Below, piece after piece: positions 1 to 9,042 of a stretch of DNA of 64,000 nucleotides. Within the stretch, counting starts at the first letter, position 1. Every line of letters starts with the position of its first letter. The position numbers and the translations under genes were made by a program. Source of the stretch: Synechococcus elongatus PCC 11801 (GTDB taxonomy: Bacteria; Cyanobacteriota; Cyanobacteriia; Synechococcales; Synechococcaceae); the NCBI RefSeq assembly GCF_003846445.2, contig NZ_CP030139.2, positions 2,149,223 through 2,213,222 of the forward strand, in the 5' to 3' direction. The notes beneath the pieces were generated by a model that ran no database searches, was not told the origin of the DNA, and saw nothing but the letters and a program-made list of their open reading frames with translations.

Positions 1-1201
1 TGGCGGTCGCCCTGCTGCTCAAGGCTTTGGGTCGCCCAACGGTCAAAAGCCGCGCAAAACTTGGAAAGCGTCGTCGGATATTTTTCCGGCGGAACTGAGT
101 TCTGAGGCCGAAAAACTGCTGAAGGCAGCGGTTGATCTCGGGGTGAAAACCTACGGCGGCAATAGCCTGTCGGAACTGGCAGCCGAAGACAAGATCGCCA
201 CGGCGGCTGAGAAGGCGCCGACGGACGATCCGGTGATTCAAAAACTGCGGGAAGCCTACCAGAAAGTCCGCCAGGAATACGAAGCCGTCACCAAGCAGGA
301 GCAAGCCGAGGTGGTTGAACTCGGTGGTCTGCATGTGATTGGCACGGAGCGCCACGAGTCGCGGCGGGTCGATAACCAATTGCGCGGTCGGGCAGGTCGC
401 CAAGGAGACCCTGGATCCACGCGCTTCTTCCTGAGTTTGGAAGACAACCTGCTACGCATCTTTGGCGGCGATCGCGTGGCCAAGCTGATGAATGCCTTCC
501 GCGTTGAAGAAGACATGCCGATTGAATCAGGCATGCTGACGCGATCGCTAGAAGGGGCTCAGAAAAAAGTCGAGACCTACTACTACGACATCCGTAAGCA
601 GGTGTTTGAGTACGACGAGGTGATGAATAATCAGCGTCGTGCCATCTACGCTGAACGCCGCCGTGTGCTGGAAGGGCTTGAGCTGAAAGAACAGGTGATT
701 CAGTACGGCGAACGGACGATGGATGAAATCGTTGATGCTCACATCAACGTCGATTTGCCGTCGGAAGAGTGGGATCTGGAAAAACTGGTTGATAAGGTCA
801 AGCAGTTTGTCTATCTGCTCGCAGACCTTGAGGCCAAACAACTGGAAGACTTGTCTCCTGAGGCGATCAAAATCTTCCTCCACGAACAACTACGGATTGC
901 CTACGATCTCAAGGAATCTCAGATCGATCAGATTCAGCCAGGCTTGATGCGACAGGCTGAGCGCTACTTCATCCTGCAGCAGATCGATACGCTTTGGCGG
1001 GAGCATCTGCAGGCGATGGAAGCCTTGCGCGAATCCGTCGGTCTGCGGGGCTATGGGCAAAAAGATCCACTGCTGGAGTACAAGAGCGAAGGCTACGAGC
1101 TGTTCTTGGAGATGATGACGGCGATTCGTCGCAACGTGATCTACTCGATGTTCATGTTCGATCCGCAGCCCCAAGCTCGCCAACAAGCTGAGGTGGTCTA
1201 G
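1..1201 (+). CDS. secA: Preprotein translocase ATPase SecA, 3' part (5' truncated by window edge)
   Basis: SecA is the motor ATPase that drives unfolded preproteins through SecYEG; cyanobacteria use it at both plasma and thylakoid membranes. The frame is open from base 2, so the gene begins upstream and only about 400 C-terminal residues are visible. The second nucleotide-binding domain is recognised by [20 protein letters not shown] at about 346-405, followed by the helical scaffold and wing regions. The protein ends in [15 protein letters not shown], so the cysteine-rich zinc-binding SecA tail found in many proteobacteria is absent. pyrD starts 8 bases after the stop, which suggests co-transcription. 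Identification is secure; length cannot be judged. Confidence 0.97.
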   Translation, partial: GGRPAAQGFGSPNGQKPRKTWKASSDIFPAELSSEAEKLLKAAVDLGVKTYGGNSLSELAAEDKIATAAEKAPTDDPVIQKLREAYQKVRQEYEAVTKQEQAEVVELGGLHVIGTERHESRRVDNQLRGRAGRQGDPGSTRFFLSLEDNLLRIFGGDRVAKLMNAFRVEEDMPIESGMLTRSLEGAQKKVETYYYDIRKQVFEYDEVMNNQRRAIYAERRRVLEGLELKEQVIQYGERTMDEIVDAHINVDLPSEEWDLEKLVDKVKQFVYLLADLEAKQLEDLSPEAIKIFLHEQLRIAYDLKESQIDQIQPGLMRQAERYFILQQIDTLWREHLQAMEALRESVGLRGYGQKDPLLEYKSEGYELFLEMMTAIRRNVIYSMFMFDPQPQARQQAEVV

Positions 1202-1209
1202 GTCCGCCA

Positions 1210-2346
1210 GTGGATTTCTATCGCCCGCTGCTGCGGCCGCTCTTGCTGTCGCAACTCAACGTTGACCCTGAGTGGCTGACGCGTAATGCGCTGGGGTTCT
1301 TGGCAGCTCTGGCACGATCGCGATCGCCCCTTGCCCTTGGATTTCGCCGCTACCTCCGCCAGACCTACGGATTCCAAGATCCCCGCTTGGCTATGTCCCT
1401 CTGGGGCTTGACCTTTGCAACGCCGGTCGGCTTGGCTGCAGGGTTTGATAAGGATGGTGTTGCTGCTCCGCTCTGGGCCGATCTTGGGTTTGGCTTTGCC
1501 GAGTTAGGCACGGTCACCGCCTTAGCCCAACCGGGAAATCCGCGGCCTCGCCTGTTCCGCATCCCACAAGACTTGGCTGCTTTTAACCGGATGGGCTTCA
1601 ACAATGCCGGTGCAGAAGCCTTGGCGAAGACGCTACGCGGCTACTTCCCCGAGGGACAGCGATCGATTCCAATCGGTATCAACCTCGGCAAGTCGAAGCT
1701 GACGCCACTGAGTGGCGCGGTTTCCGACTACGTCACCAGCTTCCGGACTTTGCGATCGCTCGGTGATTACTTCGTCGTCAATGTTTCCTCTCCGAATACG
1801 CCCGGATTGCGATCGCTACAAGCGGTGACGGAATTGGAGCCGATTCTGGCGGCTCTGCAGACGGAGAACACAGATCAGCGGCCACTCCTCTTGAAAATTG
1901 CGCCGGATTTGGCGGACGAAGAGGTTGTCGCGATCGCCCAGCTCGCCCAGCGTCAGCAGTTGGCAGGCATCATCGCCACCAACACGACGATCGATAAGTC
2001 CCTTCTCTCGGTTGCCCATCTACCGGGACGGCGAGAACCTCTAGCAACAGAAGCGGGAGGTATTAGCGGTGCTCCCCTGCGATCGCGATCGACGGAAGTG
2101 ATTCGGCTGCTCTACCGCACCACTCAAGGACAGTTGCCGATTATTGGTATCGGCGGCATTTTTAGTGCAGAAGACGCTTGGCAGAAGATTACGGCTGGGG
2201 CGAGTCTTGTGCAGGTTTACACGGGCTGGGTCTATGAAGGGCCGTTGCTTGTTGCCGATATTCAGCGCGGTTTACTAGAGCGACTCGATGTGGCTGGCCT
2301 GCCAAACCTTGCAGCGGCAGTTGGCTCAGCACACGCCAACTCTTAA
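1210..2346 (+). CDS. pyrD: Dihydroorotate dehydrogenase (quinone), class 2
   Basis: Catalyses dihydroorotate to orotate, the fourth step of de novo UMP synthesis, passing electrons through FMN to membrane quinone. The 378-residue length and an N-terminal helical extension before the barrel fit the membrane-associated class 2 enzymes. NVSSPNTPGL near residues 191-200 holds the catalytic serine; GIGGIFSAEDA and the AGASLVQVYTG segment form the C-terminal FMN phosphate site. The start is GTG at 1210, just behind secA. Well conserved and without anomalies. Confidence 0.97.
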   Translation: MDFYRPLLRPLLLSQLNVDPEWLTRNALGFLAALARSRSPLALGFRRYLRQTYGFQDPRLAMSLWGLTFATPVGLAAGFDKDGVAAPLWADLGFGFAELGTVTALAQPGNPRPRLFRIPQDLAAFNRMGFNNAGAEALAKTLRGYFPEGQRSIPIGINLGKSKLTPLSGAVSDYVTSFRTLRSLGDYFVVNVSSPNTPGLRSLQAVTELEPILAALQTENTDQRPLLLKIAPDLADEEVVAIAQLAQRQQLAGIIATNTTIDKSLLSVAHLPGRREPLATEAGGISGAPLRSRSTEVIRLLYRTTQGQLPIIGIGGIFSAEDAWQKITAGASLVQVYTGWVYEGPLLVADIQRGLLERLDVAGLPNLAAAVGSAHANS

Positions 2347-2364
2347 TTCAAACAGGTGAGTCGA

Positions 2365-2437
2365 TGGAGCTAAGGGGATTCGAACCCCTGGCCTTACGGG
2401 TGCGATCCGTACGCTCTACCAACTGAGCTATAGCCCC
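2365..2437 (-). tRNA. tRNA-Ala (anticodon CGC)
   Basis: Read on the minus strand, a 73-nt cloverleaf folds. It has a 7-bp acceptor stem (GGGGCTA with TAGCTCC, one G-U), a D-arm with AGTTGGTAGA, and the anticodon stem TACGG/CCGTA around the loop ATCGCAC. The T-arm has AGGGG/CCCCT around TTCGAAT, and the discriminator base is A. The anticodon CGC reads the alanine codon GCG. CCA is not encoded. It lies opposite to pyrD, between pyrD and the DUF2555-like gene. Confidence 0.95.
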
Positions 2438-2516
2438 GATTCGGAATGAATCATAACACTGGCCTGGGCTCGATCGCCCTGTGGGACACTGGAGACAGCC
2501 CTTGCGGAGCGGTGCC

Positions 2517-2735
2517 ATGACAGGTTCTGTGCAATCCTTCTCGCCTGAACAGATTGAGCAACTGACCCCGGCGGAGGTAGCGGCTCTGGCAGCGCGGCTT
2601 GAAGCAGATGATTACCAATCACCCTTTGAAGGACTCCAGGATTGGCATTTGCTGCGGGCGATCGCCTTTCAACGGCCTGAGTTAGTGGATGACTACATCC
2701 ATTTGCTCGACCTTGAGGCATTTGACGAGGCCTAA
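2517..2735 (+). CDS. Small conserved cyanobacterial protein, DUF2555-like
   Basis: A 72-residue acidic soluble protein if begun at the ATG at 2517; a longer in-frame reading from 2481 adds poorly conserved residues. The core (EQIEQLTPAEVAALAARLE, then DWHLLRAIAFQRPEL and a C-terminal LLDLEAFDEA) resembles the short cyanobacteria-specific DUF2555 family as I remember it; function unknown. It ends 3 bases before the coaBC start, so the two are probably co-transcribed and perhaps translationally coupled. Family assignment is from memory. Confidence 0.75.
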   Translation: MTGSVQSFSPEQIEQLTPAEVAALAARLEADDYQSPFEGLQDWHLLRAIAFQRPELVDDYIHLLDLEAFDEA

Positions 2736-2738
2736 GCG

Positions 2739-3965
2739 GTGACTGCGATCGCCTCTTTTGCGGGTCGGCGGATTCTGCTGGGTGTTTGCGGTGGCATTGC
2801 GGCCTACAAGCTCTGTGAGGTGGCGTCGCAGCTGGCTCAAGCGGGTGCTGAAGTCCGTGTCATTCTGACGTCTGGCGCTGAGAAATTTGTCTCGCCCCTA
2901 ACCTTCAGTAATCTCTGCCGTCATCCGGCCTATACGGACGCAGATTTTTGGTCAGCTCGCCACGGTCGCCCGCTCCACATTGAGCTGGGTGAATGGGCGG
3001 AGGTGATGCTCATTGCCCCGCTGACCGCCAATACCCTCGCGAAGCTGCGCTACGGGCAAGCCGATAATCTGCTGACTAATACCGTGCTAGCCACGACCGC
3101 GCCACTGTTGCTCGCACCAGCCATGAACACAGATATGTGGCTACAGCCAGTGGTGCAAGAAAACTGGCAAGCACTGCGATCACGGCATCAGGTTTTGGGA
3201 CTAGAGCCCGCTAGTGGCCGTTTAGCCTGCGATCGCGTTGGTAGTGGTCGCCTCCCAGAGCCGATCGCTATCCTCGCGGCACTGGAGTCACTGCTCTGGA
3301 CCAAGGGCAAGGCTGATCTGCAAGGACTGAAGATTTTGGTCAATGCCGGTGGAACTCGCGAGTTTCTCGATCCGGTGCGCTTTATCGGTAATCCCAGCAG
3401 CGGACGTATGGGCGTGATGCTGGCGATCGCAGCCCAACATCGCGGCGCTCAAGTCCAACTGATTCACGCACCGCTGACCAACATCGAGCCGGGGCTGTTA
3501 ACCAGCCTCGATCGCCAAGCGGTAGTCAGCACCGAAGAACTGGCTGAAGCAATGACTGTCGCTGCTCCATCAGCCGATTGGGTGTTACTCGCAGCTGCCG
3601 TGGGTGATGTCCGGCCAGAATTACGTTCCCATCAGAAGCTGAGTAAGGCTGAACTACCGGCGTCACTGCCACTACAACTGCTGCCTGATATTGCGGCTCA
3701 GCTCAGTCAGCAGCGGCATCCCAACCAAAAATTGATCGGATTTGCCGCCCAAACCGGCGAGATTTTGGAACCCGCGATCGCAAAACTGCGGCGCAAAGGA
3801 CTCGATGCGATCATCGCTAATGCGGTTGATCAACCCGGTCAAGGCTTTGGCAGTGCGACCAATGCCGCGATCGCGCTGCGTCCCGATGGCTCATCCCAAC
3901 CCTTGGGGTTCCGTAGCAAACTCAGCTTGGCCCACGCCATCTTAGATTTTGTTAAAAATCTTTAA
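2739..3965 (+). CDS. coaBC: Bifunctional phosphopantothenoylcysteine decarboxylase/synthase
   Basis: Carries out two consecutive coenzyme A steps: CTP-dependent condensation of 4'-phosphopantothenate with cysteine (CoaB) and FMN-dependent decarboxylation to 4'-phosphopantetheine (CoaC). The N-terminal flavoprotein half shows GVCGGIAAYK, PAMNTDMW near residue 127 and the active-site cysteine in ACDRVGSGR near 164. The synthase half starts near 200 with NAGGTREFLDPVRFIGN and carries the lysine-containing HQKLSK segment. Length (408) is normal. The start is GTG at 2739. The 3' end overlaps the convergent gene on the other strand by 4 bases. Confidence 0.96.
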   Translation: MTAIASFAGRRILLGVCGGIAAYKLCEVASQLAQAGAEVRVILTSGAEKFVSPLTFSNLCRHPAYTDADFWSARHGRPLHIELGEWAEVMLIAPLTANTLAKLRYGQADNLLTNTVLATTAPLLLAPAMNTDMWLQPVVQENWQALRSRHQVLGLEPASGRLACDRVGSGRLPEPIAILAALESLLWTKGKADLQGLKILVNAGGTREFLDPVRFIGNPSSGRMGVMLAIAAQHRGAQVQLIHAPLTNIEPGLLTSLDRQAVVSTEELAEAMTVAAPSADWVLLAAAVGDVRPELRSHQKLSKAELPASLPLQLLPDIAAQLSQQRHPNQKLIGFAAQTGEILEPAIAKLRRKGLDAIIANAVDQPGQGFGSATNAAIALRPDGSSQPLGFRSKLSLAHAILDFVKNL

Positions 3966-4315
3966 GCTTTTGCGTCAGAGTTTTCAGATTTCAAGGAAGG
4001 CTGATCGGCTTCTAACAACTCTAGAAAAGTCCGAATTTGTAGACGCGGGATATAGGGCCAACCACCGGCGGTTTCCATATCGCGTAACAGGCCATAGAGG
4101 GCTTGGCGATCGGTGGGCAAAGCCTTGCGAAAAGGACCGTCTTGAATCTCGCGATGGAGATATTCCAATAGGCGTAGCAAGCTCAGGAGTCCTTCGGCAT
4201 CACCTTCCAGTTGTTGTGTCAGTGCCTTTACCTGCTGCTCAAGCGGCAGCAGATCAATCCTGATAGTCTCTGAGGGGCTGGAGCGACGACCCGAATTCAT
4301 GCCTAGACCTTCCAA
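3962..4315 (-). CDS. Conserved cyanobacterial hypothetical protein
   Basis: A 117-residue soluble, leucine-rich protein (or 112 residues from an internal ATG at 4300). The centre LLRLLEYLHREIQDGPFRKALP and GGWPYIPRLQIRTFLELLE look like a conserved helical domain. No catalytic motif is recognisable. It converges on coaBC with a 4-base overlap and lies back-to-back with the psbO upstream region. I prefer it to the overlapping plus-strand frame because its composition is typical of a folded protein and it has no low-complexity stretches. Function unknown. Confidence 0.7.
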   Translation of the reverse strand: MEGLGMNSGRRSSPSETIRIDLLPLEQQVKALTQQLEGDAEGLLSLLRLLEYLHREIQDGPFRKALPTDRQALYGLLRDMETAGGWPYIPRLQIRTFLELLEADQPSLKSENSDAKA

Positions 4316-4597
4316 ATTGGGTCGATTTTAGCGGACCTTGCCGCTAAGTCTAGACAGAACCTTAAGTGTCGGGACCCTGACGTGTAGAATTCTGAGAGGC
4401 ATCCTTGGATGCTGATTGATGGATATCAATACCATTCGCTCTGGCCATGTCTAGGGCAGCTGCAGAGAGTTCTTCTGCGATCGCTGACGCTGGTTGTTGG
4501 CAAGCGAATAGTCCCCGAGGCTCCGCCGCTACGGTCGAACCGTCGGTGCTACTGAGCGCAGGGCGGGGTTGTTTGATACGGACAGTTGAGGACTGAT

Positions 4598-5431
4598 ATG
4601 CGGTATCGCGCGTTTCTGGCTGCATTTTTGGCAGTCTGCCTCGGAGTTCTGACCGCCTGCAGCAGCGGCCCGACGGCAGCAGATTTAGGAACACTGACTT
4701 ACGAGGAAATCAGAAATACGGGCTTGGCCAACAAGTGCCTCAGCCTCAAAGAGACTGCTCGGGGCACCATCCCCTTGGAAGCAGGTAAAAAATACGCTCT
4801 GACCGATCTGTGTCTCGAGCCCCAAGAGTTCTTTGTTAAAGAAGAACCGGGCAACAAGCGCCAAAAAGCAGAATTTGTACCGGGTAAAGTTCTGACCCGC
4901 TACACCTCCAGCTTGGATCAGGTCTATGGTGACCTCGCGCTGAAAGCTGATGGCACCCTGAGCTTTACCGAAAAAGGTGGCATTGACTTCCAAGCCATCA
5001 CGGTTCTGCTGCCCGGTGGTGAAGAAGTACCCTTCCTGTTCACGGTCAAAGGGCTTGTGGCCAACACCAGTGAGCCGACCAACAGCATCAACACCTCGAC
5101 CGACTTGCGGGGTGGCTATCGCGTGCCTTCCTACCGCACCTCGAACTTCCTTGATCCCAAAGCTCGTGGTCTGACCACGGGCTACGAAAGCGCGGTGGCG
5201 ATTCCTTCGGCAGGTGATGCGGAAGACCTGACCAAAGAAAACGTCAAGCGTTTCGTGACTGGTCAAGGTGAAATCTCCTTGGCTGTCTCGAAAGTGGACA
5301 GCGAAACGGGTGAGATTGCTGGTGTGTTCACGGCTATCCAGCCTTCGGATACGGATATGGGCGGCAAAGAAGCGGTTGACGTCAAGCTCGTCGGCCAGTT
5401 CTATGGCCGCATTGAACCGGCTGATGCCTAG
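4598..5431 (+). CDS. psbO: Photosystem II manganese-stabilizing protein PsbO
   Basis: Extrinsic 33-kDa subunit on the lumenal face of photosystem II that stabilises the Mn4CaO5 cluster. 277 residues from the ATG at 4598. The mature part carries LTYEEIRNTGLANKC and LTDLCLEPQEFFVKEE, with the disulfide pair Cys47-Cys72 (precursor numbering), plus KGLVAN, GFxxP-type loops and the C-terminal VKLVGQFYGRIEP. The leader ends L18-T19-A20-C21, a consensus lipobox, so lipid anchoring is possible. About 280 gene-free bases lie upstream, and a strong intrinsic terminator follows at 5461. Identification is secure; lipidation is inference. Confidence 0.98.
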   Translation: MRYRAFLAAFLAVCLGVLTACSSGPTAADLGTLTYEEIRNTGLANKCLSLKETARGTIPLEAGKKYALTDLCLEPQEFFVKEEPGNKRQKAEFVPGKVLTRYTSSLDQVYGDLALKADGTLSFTEKGGIDFQAITVLLPGGEEVPFLFTVKGLVANTSEPTNSINTSTDLRGGYRVPSYRTSNFLDPKARGLTTGYESAVAIPSAGDAEDLTKENVKRFVTGQGEISLAVSKVDSETGEIAGVFTAIQPSDTDMGGKEAVDVKLVGQFYGRIEPADA

Positions 5432-5460
5432 AGCGAAAGGTCTTAGCTGAATCCTAATGA

Positions 5461-5491
5461 AGAGCACTGGGCGATCGCTCAGTGCTCTTTT
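5461..5491 (+). terminator. Intrinsic terminator of psbO
   Basis: A perfect 9-bp stem, AGAGCACTG (5461-5469) with CAGTGCTCT (5480-5488), closes a loop containing the HIP1 octamer GCGATCGC and is followed by T residues. It lies 30 bases after the psbO stop and before sat. Confidence 0.88.
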
Positions 5492-5584
5492 GTTGGGTGC
5501 CCGCTTCGGACTAGGATCGAAAGCCTGCACTCTAGGCATTCACCTCGGATCAGTCTGGGTGGATCAATCGTTGGGAGAGATGTC

Positions 5585-6772
5585 GTGACGCAAGTTGTTC
5601 CAGGAATTACCCCCCATGGGGGCCAGCTGATTCAGCGGATTGCTACCCCGGCTGAGCGCCAAGAATTTTTAGCCCAAGCGGATCATCTGCCGCGGGTGCA
5701 ATTAGATGAGCGGGCGTTCTCTGACCTTGTCATGATTGCGATCGGGGGGTTCAGTCCGCTCAATGGCTTCATGGGCCAAGCCGACTACGAGTCGGTGGTG
5801 GACGATATGCGCTTGGCCAATGGCCTGCCCTGGTCCGTGCCCATTACCCTCTCCGTCAGCGAAGAAGTTGCAGAACCGCTGAAAGAGGGTGGCTGGGTTC
5901 GCTTGGATGATGCCCAAGGTCGCTTTGTGGGCGTTCTGGAGCTGACCCAGAAGTATCGCTACAACAAAGTCCACGAAGCCACCAACGTCTACCGCACCGA
6001 TGAGGAGCAGCATCCCGGCGTTGCAGTGGTCTATGCCCAAGGGCCAATCAACCTAGCTGGCCCAATTTGGTTGCTGCAGCGGGACGCTCATCCGCTGTTC
6101 CCGAGCTACCAAATTGACCCGATTGTGTCGCGTCAGCAGTTTGCCGATCGCGGTTGGAAAACAGTCGTTGGCTTCCAAACCCGCAATCCTATCCACCGGG
6201 CCCACGAGTACATCATCAAATGTGCATTGGAAACCGTGGATGGCTTGTTCCTGCATCCGTTGGTAGGCGCCACGAAGTCGGATGATATTCCGGCAGACGT
6301 GCGGATGCGCTGCTACGAAATCATGTTGGAGCACTACTTCCCACAGGACCGCGTCATTCTGGCGATTAACCCCTCAGCGATGCGTTACGCCGGACCGCGA
6401 GAAGCAATCTTCCATGCCCTGATTCGCAAAAACTATGGCTGCACCCACTTCATCGTGGGTCGTGACCATGCGGGCGTCGGCAACTACTACGGCACCTATG
6501 ATGCTCAGCATCTCTTCGACGAGTTCAAGCCGGAAGAGCTCGGCATCCTCCCGATGAAGTTTGAGCACGCTTTCTACTGCACTCGCACACAGTCGATGGC
6601 CTCGACCAAAACCAGTCCCAGCAGTCCTGAAGAGCGTATTCACCTCTCGGGGACCAAAGTCCGCGAACTGCTGCGCAAGGGCGAGCTTCCCCCGCCGGAA
6701 TTCTCGCGTCCTGAGGTAGCTGCTGAGTTGATTCGGGCAATGCGCAGCGACAGTGAAGTAGCTGCTGTCTAA
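5585..6772 (+). CDS. sat: ATP sulfurylase (sulfate adenylyltransferase)
   Basis: Makes adenosine 5'-phosphosulfate from ATP and sulfate, the entry step of assimilatory sulfate reduction. At 395 residues it is the single-domain homo-oligomeric type without an APS-kinase extension. The nucleotide-binding motifs are [10 protein letters not shown] at residues 198-207 and GRDHAG near 292-297. The N-terminal PUA-like region ends near residue 165. GTG start at 5585. It is separated from psbO by a terminator and so probably has its own promoter in 5492-5584. Confidence 0.97.
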   Translation: MTQVVPGITPHGGQLIQRIATPAERQEFLAQADHLPRVQLDERAFSDLVMIAIGGFSPLNGFMGQADYESVVDDMRLANGLPWSVPITLSVSEEVAEPLKEGGWVRLDDAQGRFVGVLELTQKYRYNKVHEATNVYRTDEEQHPGVAVVYAQGPINLAGPIWLLQRDAHPLFPSYQIDPIVSRQQFADRGWKTVVGFQTRNPIHRAHEYIIKCALETVDGLFLHPLVGATKSDDIPADVRMRCYEIMLEHYFPQDRVILAINPSAMRYAGPREAIFHALIRKNYGCTHFIVGRDHAGVGNYYGTYDAQHLFDEFKPEELGILPMKFEHAFYCTRTQSMASTKTSPSSPEERIHLSGTKVRELLRKGELPPPEFSRPEVAAELIRAMRSDSEVAAV

Positions 6773-6917
6773 CCCCACGGTTGCAGCACGATATCTGAGG
6801 GTTGGGACTGGATTTAACCACCATGTGTCCGGCCCTCAGGATTGACGACAGCGGGATATCAATCCGCGAAAACACTCAACTTGCCGGTCTAGGATGGTTG
6901 AGGGCTGGGGGCAGAGA

Positions 6918-8936
6918 ATGGCATGGACGCGGCGACAGCTATTACAAACGGGTGGTCTGTTGTGGCTGGGCGGTCAGATTCTGGGGCAGCCACTCCCGCT
7001 GCTAGCAGCACCCGCGCAACGTCGTTTGGCGTTACTAGTCGGCATCAATCAATTTCAATCAGATAGCATTCCGCCGCTGTACGGTGCAGTGCAGGATGTC
7101 CAGCAGCTAGCGGCATTACTCGTTGAGGGCTTCCAGTTTGCACCCAATGACATCCTGATCCTGACTCAAGAGCAAGCGACACGGCACGGCATTGAGTCCG
7201 CCATCTTGGATCACTTGGGGCAGGCTGGTGCTGAAGATGTTGTCTTTCTGCACATCAGTAGCCATGGTCGGCACTGGCAACCAGCAGGTCGCGATCGCGC
7301 TGAGCTGAGTCTGGTTGTGCACGACAGTCGAGCCGCAACTGCCCCTGAGCTAAACGATTTGAGCCTTCAGACCCTGCAACTGCTCCTGCAGAGTTTGACA
7401 ACGACGCGGGGCTGGGTGAGTCTCGATGCTGGTTTTGGCCCGCCCGATCGCCCTAGCGATCGCTTTTTCATGCGAGGTTTGCCGACTGCGACTGCCGAGC
7501 AGTTATCGCCGGAAGCAAAGCTGGTACAAGAGCAACTGCGGCGACGCGTCAGTCAGAGAAACCGATCGGCTTCGACAGGCTGGCCTTTGCCAGTTTTGCT
7601 CGCCAATGGGCAGGCGGCGAGTCCTGAAATCCCGAGCCGTAGTGGGCCTCGCGGACTATTGACCCAATGCTTGTTAGAGCAGGCTTGGCTAGGATCAACG
7701 ACCGACCATGCATCGATCAGCCAACGCTTGGCCAATGCGATCGCGCTGGAACGAGGGCAGGTGATCGAACGGCTGGGTAGTTGGAAAGGACATACGGAGC
7801 TGAGTCGACCGACAGCCGGAGCAGCGCAGGTGCGCGATCGCAACGCTGAGATGGTTCAAGCAGTCAGTTTTGAAGCAAGGCTACAGTCCCCAGAAGCAAT
7901 TGGCAGTCAGTTGCGCAGTCCTCAAGGGGCGCTGCTAACGGTGGTTGATCAGCGCGATCGCCAGATTAGTTTGCGATCGCCCCGGTCAGGACTGAGTTTA
8001 GAACCGGGCACAGTTCTGCAGGAGGCGGTGCGTCATTTGCCGGCAGCGCCTGCGATCGTCCTCGGTTGTTCCCCAGAAATTGAGCGAATTGAACGGGTTG
8101 ATCTCGCGAGTGCCCTTTCAACGCTGCCAACCGTAACCACAGCCTCGGCGCTGGATAGTGCTTGCCAGGGGATTCTCCTCCATAGCGATCGCGATGGCTA
8201 TCGCTTGGTGGATGCCCAGCGGCGTGATCAGTTGCAGTGCACGGGCAAAACCCTCAAAGATCTTGGCCATGCCCTCAAGCAGCAATTACCGCTTTGGCAA
8301 GCGAGGCAGCGTCTCAGCCAGCTCCACAATGATGGGCCCGAAAGTTTTCCTCTGCGCTGGAGTTGGCGATCGGGCGATCGCAAAAAGCAATTAGCCCAGC
8401 GCCAAACCACATCGGTACCTCTCCCCAATCCGGGTTCAGACGCGGCGATCGTCCCGGTCACGACTACCACTCAGTCTTGGAGTTTGCGTAGCTATAGCGA
8501 TCGCACAGCGGAACTGCTGCTGCTCCTAGAAGATCGCCAAGGTCGCTGGTGGGTTTGGGGCTGGCCTGCAGCTGTGGCTCCTTCAGAAGAAGCTGAAGCC
8601 GAGGCAGAAACGATGCCGGTCTTACCGGCAATCATGCTAGGAGCTGGACAGGAGATGACCTTGACAAGCGAGCTGGCCATTCCGGGGGTTGCCAGTGGTG
8701 TGGTCTGGGCGATCGCCAGTGCGGCACCACTATTGCAGTGTCGTCAGGTGATGACCAAGCTGCAATCGACTGCCACCGGACTATTCCAGCCGTTGGAAAA
8801 TCCGAGTCAGCTCCTCGAAGCGCTGATGGCTGATTTGCAAGCTGCTAGCCCCAATGAAGGAGTCTCAACAAGTGGAGATCTATTGTTACCGCTATCGCTT
8901 TGGGCAACTTTGGCGATCGCTTGGCAACAAAGCTGA
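6918..8936 (+). CDS. Tat-targeted caspase-fold protein lacking the catalytic cysteine (pseudo-caspase)
   Basis: 672 residues from the ATG at 6918 (an upstream in-frame start at 6894 exists). The N-terminus TRRQLLQTGGLLWLGG followed by AAPAQ looks like a twin-arginine export signal. Residues about 30-180 resemble a caspase/metacaspase p20 domain: LALLVGIN, GAVQDVQQLAALL, then the histidine motif HISSHGRH (His116). Where caspases have D-A/S-C, this protein has LDAGFGP (Asp170, Ala171, Gly172), so the nucleophile is missing. The long C-terminal half (about 300-670) is beta-rich and may be a DUF4384-like ligand-binding region; that part is a guess. It is likely a non-proteolytic binding or scaffold protein outside the cytoplasm. 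Confidence 0.8.
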   Translation: MAWTRRQLLQTGGLLWLGGQILGQPLPLLAAPAQRRLALLVGINQFQSDSIPPLYGAVQDVQQLAALLVEGFQFAPNDILILTQEQATRHGIESAILDHLGQAGAEDVVFLHISSHGRHWQPAGRDRAELSLVVHDSRAATAPELNDLSLQTLQLLLQSLTTTRGWVSLDAGFGPPDRPSDRFFMRGLPTATAEQLSPEAKLVQEQLRRRVSQRNRSASTGWPLPVLLANGQAASPEIPSRSGPRGLLTQCLLEQAWLGSTTDHASISQRLANAIALERGQVIERLGSWKGHTELSRPTAGAAQVRDRNAEMVQAVSFEARLQSPEAIGSQLRSPQGALLTVVDQRDRQISLRSPRSGLSLEPGTVLQEAVRHLPAAPAIVLGCSPEIERIERVDLASALSTLPTVTTASALDSACQGILLHSDRDGYRLVDAQRRDQLQCTGKTLKDLGHALKQQLPLWQARQRLSQLHNDGPESFPLRWSWRSGDRKKQLAQRQTTSVPLPNPGSDAAIVPVTTTTQSWSLRSYSDRTAELLLLLEDRQGRWWVWGWPAAVAPSEEAEAEAETMPVLPAIMLGAGQEMTLTSELAIPGVASGVVWAIASAAPLLQCRQVMTKLQSTATGLFQPLENPSQLLEALMADLQAASPNEGVSTSGDLLLPLSLWATLAIAWQQS

Positions 8937-9042
8937 TCCGACTTTTCTGAAAGTAGTTAATATTAATTAACACTTCCCCTCGTTACACTGACGAGTTAGC
9001 CCCTTTACATCCGCCGAGACGATCCAAGGAGGATTGGCCCCT

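Noticed and set aside
4362-4694. 110-residue minus-strand frame across the psbO upstream region
   Set aside because: It overlaps the psbO start, has no recognisable domain and a composition rich in Ser/Arg/Ala expected from an antisense reading; treated as non-coding.
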